Source of the DNA: an uncultured Clostridia bacterium
GTDB lineage: Bacteria; Bacillota; Clostridia; Oscillospirales; CAG-272
Length of the DNA: 5,161 bases
Reading direction: 5' to 3'
NCBI GenBank assembly: GCA_937934385.1
Contig: CALGZV010000251.1
Span: 1 to 5,161, forward strand
Shown here: piece by piece, positions 4,500 to 5,161 of the stretch
Layout: each line of letters opens with the position of its first letter
Numbering within the stretch: the first letter of the stretch is position 1
Notes under the pieces: model-generated
Told to the model about the DNA's origin: nothing
Seen by the model: the letters and a program-made list of their open reading frames with translations, nothing else
The model's database searches: none
Program-made: the position numbers and the translations under genes

Positions 4500-5161
4500 A
4501 TGACGGATAATGGAAAAATTTTCGGAAAATTAGACTGGTTCTCATGTATGTTTTACAATACTTCTATTGTACAGCTATTTGAGTTTTTAAGATTGCCGGA
4601 AGATCTCTTGACCGATTTTCTTGCAAACGCTTTTGATCAAAATATGGGATACTGTACTAATTATACTTTAGTTTTTGAAGGCGTTTCCTTTCATTTAGAC
4701 TTTGACGAATTTTTATTGCTTAATTATGATTATTCCAAGATTTGGGAATATAAATTTAATAAAATTCGTGTGGATTGTTCCGGCTCTGGACTTGATTATT
4801 TACGATCTTTAGGATTTCATGGCGTCGGTGAGATCGAAAGTTATTTAAATAATCCGGACAACTATCCTGGTGAGATTGATCGAGATTTTAAAGTAACTCG
4901 TGCTGACTTTGCTTTTGACTTTATAAATTACGAACGTTGTCCTAATTTCGTTGAGAAGCTTCTCGATTGGTTCTATAGTACAGAATATAATCCTGATTAT
5001 AGAACTCCTTCCGGTCAGATTAATGTCGGTTCGCGTGGTTGTCCTCTTAAGTATTCCCTACGCAGTGGAGATCAGCACACTGTTTATCTTGGTACTGCTC
5101 GAAGTCTTAAGCTGGTAAGAATTTACAATAAACTTATGCAGTACCAGAAAAATGGTGTTAC
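4500..5161 (+). CDS. Rep_trans-family replication initiator/relaxase, 3' truncated by window
   Basis: An open frame of 220 complete codons without a stop runs off the right edge. It starts at ATG 4500 with AAGGAGG at 4483-4489. The product matches the Rep_trans pattern (PF02486): an N-terminal LDWFSCMF (11-18), a central VTRADFAFDFI (132-142), and HTVYLGTARSLKLVRIYNKLMQYQ (193-216), resembling the family's Y-x-G-[ST]-x-x-S-x-x-x-x-R-x-Y-[DN]-K block. This family nicks one DNA strand through a tyrosine and starts rolling-circle replication or conjugative transfer. It includes pT181-type plasmid Rep, the NicK and MobT relaxases of integrative elements, and RstA-like initiators of filamentous phages. 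Tyr209 in RIYNK (or Tyr196) is a candidate nucleophile. Which subgroup it belongs to cannot be told without the missing C-terminus and downstream genes. Its position after a host SASP gene suggests an integrated element beginning here. Confidence 0.82.
   Translation, partial: MTDNGKIFGKLDWFSCMFYNTSIVQLFEFLRLPEDLLTDFLANAFDQNMGYCTNYTLVFEGVSFHLDFDEFLLLNYDYSKIWEYKFNKIRVDCSGSGLDYLRSLGFHGVGEIESYLNNPDNYPGEIDRDFKVTRADFAFDFINYERCPNFVEKLLDWFYSTEYNPDYRTPSGQINVGSRGCPLKYSLRSGDQHTVYLGTARSLKLVRIYNKLMQYQKNGV

Overview
This is an AT-rich stretch from a spore-forming member of the Clostridia, possibly an Oscillospirales/Ruminococcus-like gut anaerobe. That placement is inferred from the clostridial alpha/beta-type small acid-soluble spore protein (SASP), the strong GGAGG-type ribosome binding sites, a TTG start and the release-factor sequence. 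All recognised genes lie on the + strand. I see no tRNA, rRNA, CRISPR array or insertion sequence.

Region 1 (1-940) holds the 3' end of prfB (release factor 2), then a small two-helix membrane protein with an acidic tail. A long GC-rich hairpin follows. Region 2 (944-3353) is a two-gene unit of divergent AI-2E-family (PF01594) membrane proteins. The second start codon overlaps the first stop as ATGA, so the pair is probably translationally coupled. Region 3 (3354-3813) is a monocistronic unit: an extended -10 promoter inside a dyad, a 98-residue single-span membrane protein with an unusual Cys/Asp-rich tail, and a clear intrinsic terminator.

Region 4 (3814-4376) is the SASP unit: a long AT-rich leader with a small stem-loop, the 66-residue SASP gene, and a 77-nt two-part terminator palindrome. 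Region 5 (4377-5161) appears to be the edge of a mobile element. A perfect 15-bp inverted repeat sits just upstream of a strong Shine-Dalgarno and an open reading frame that runs off the window. Its product looks like a Rep_trans-family (PF02486) replication initiator/relaxase, the group containing pT181-type Rep, NicK/MobT relaxases and RstA-like filamentous phage initiators.

The left part is ordinary chromosome: translation termination, membrane proteins and spore DNA protection. The part most worth following is the junction at about 4377-4500, where host sequence seems to give way to a replicative mobile element, together with the repeat next to its rep gene. The Cys/Asp-rich membrane protein is the most unusual single gene. 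Nothing inside the window proves a new multi-gene system.
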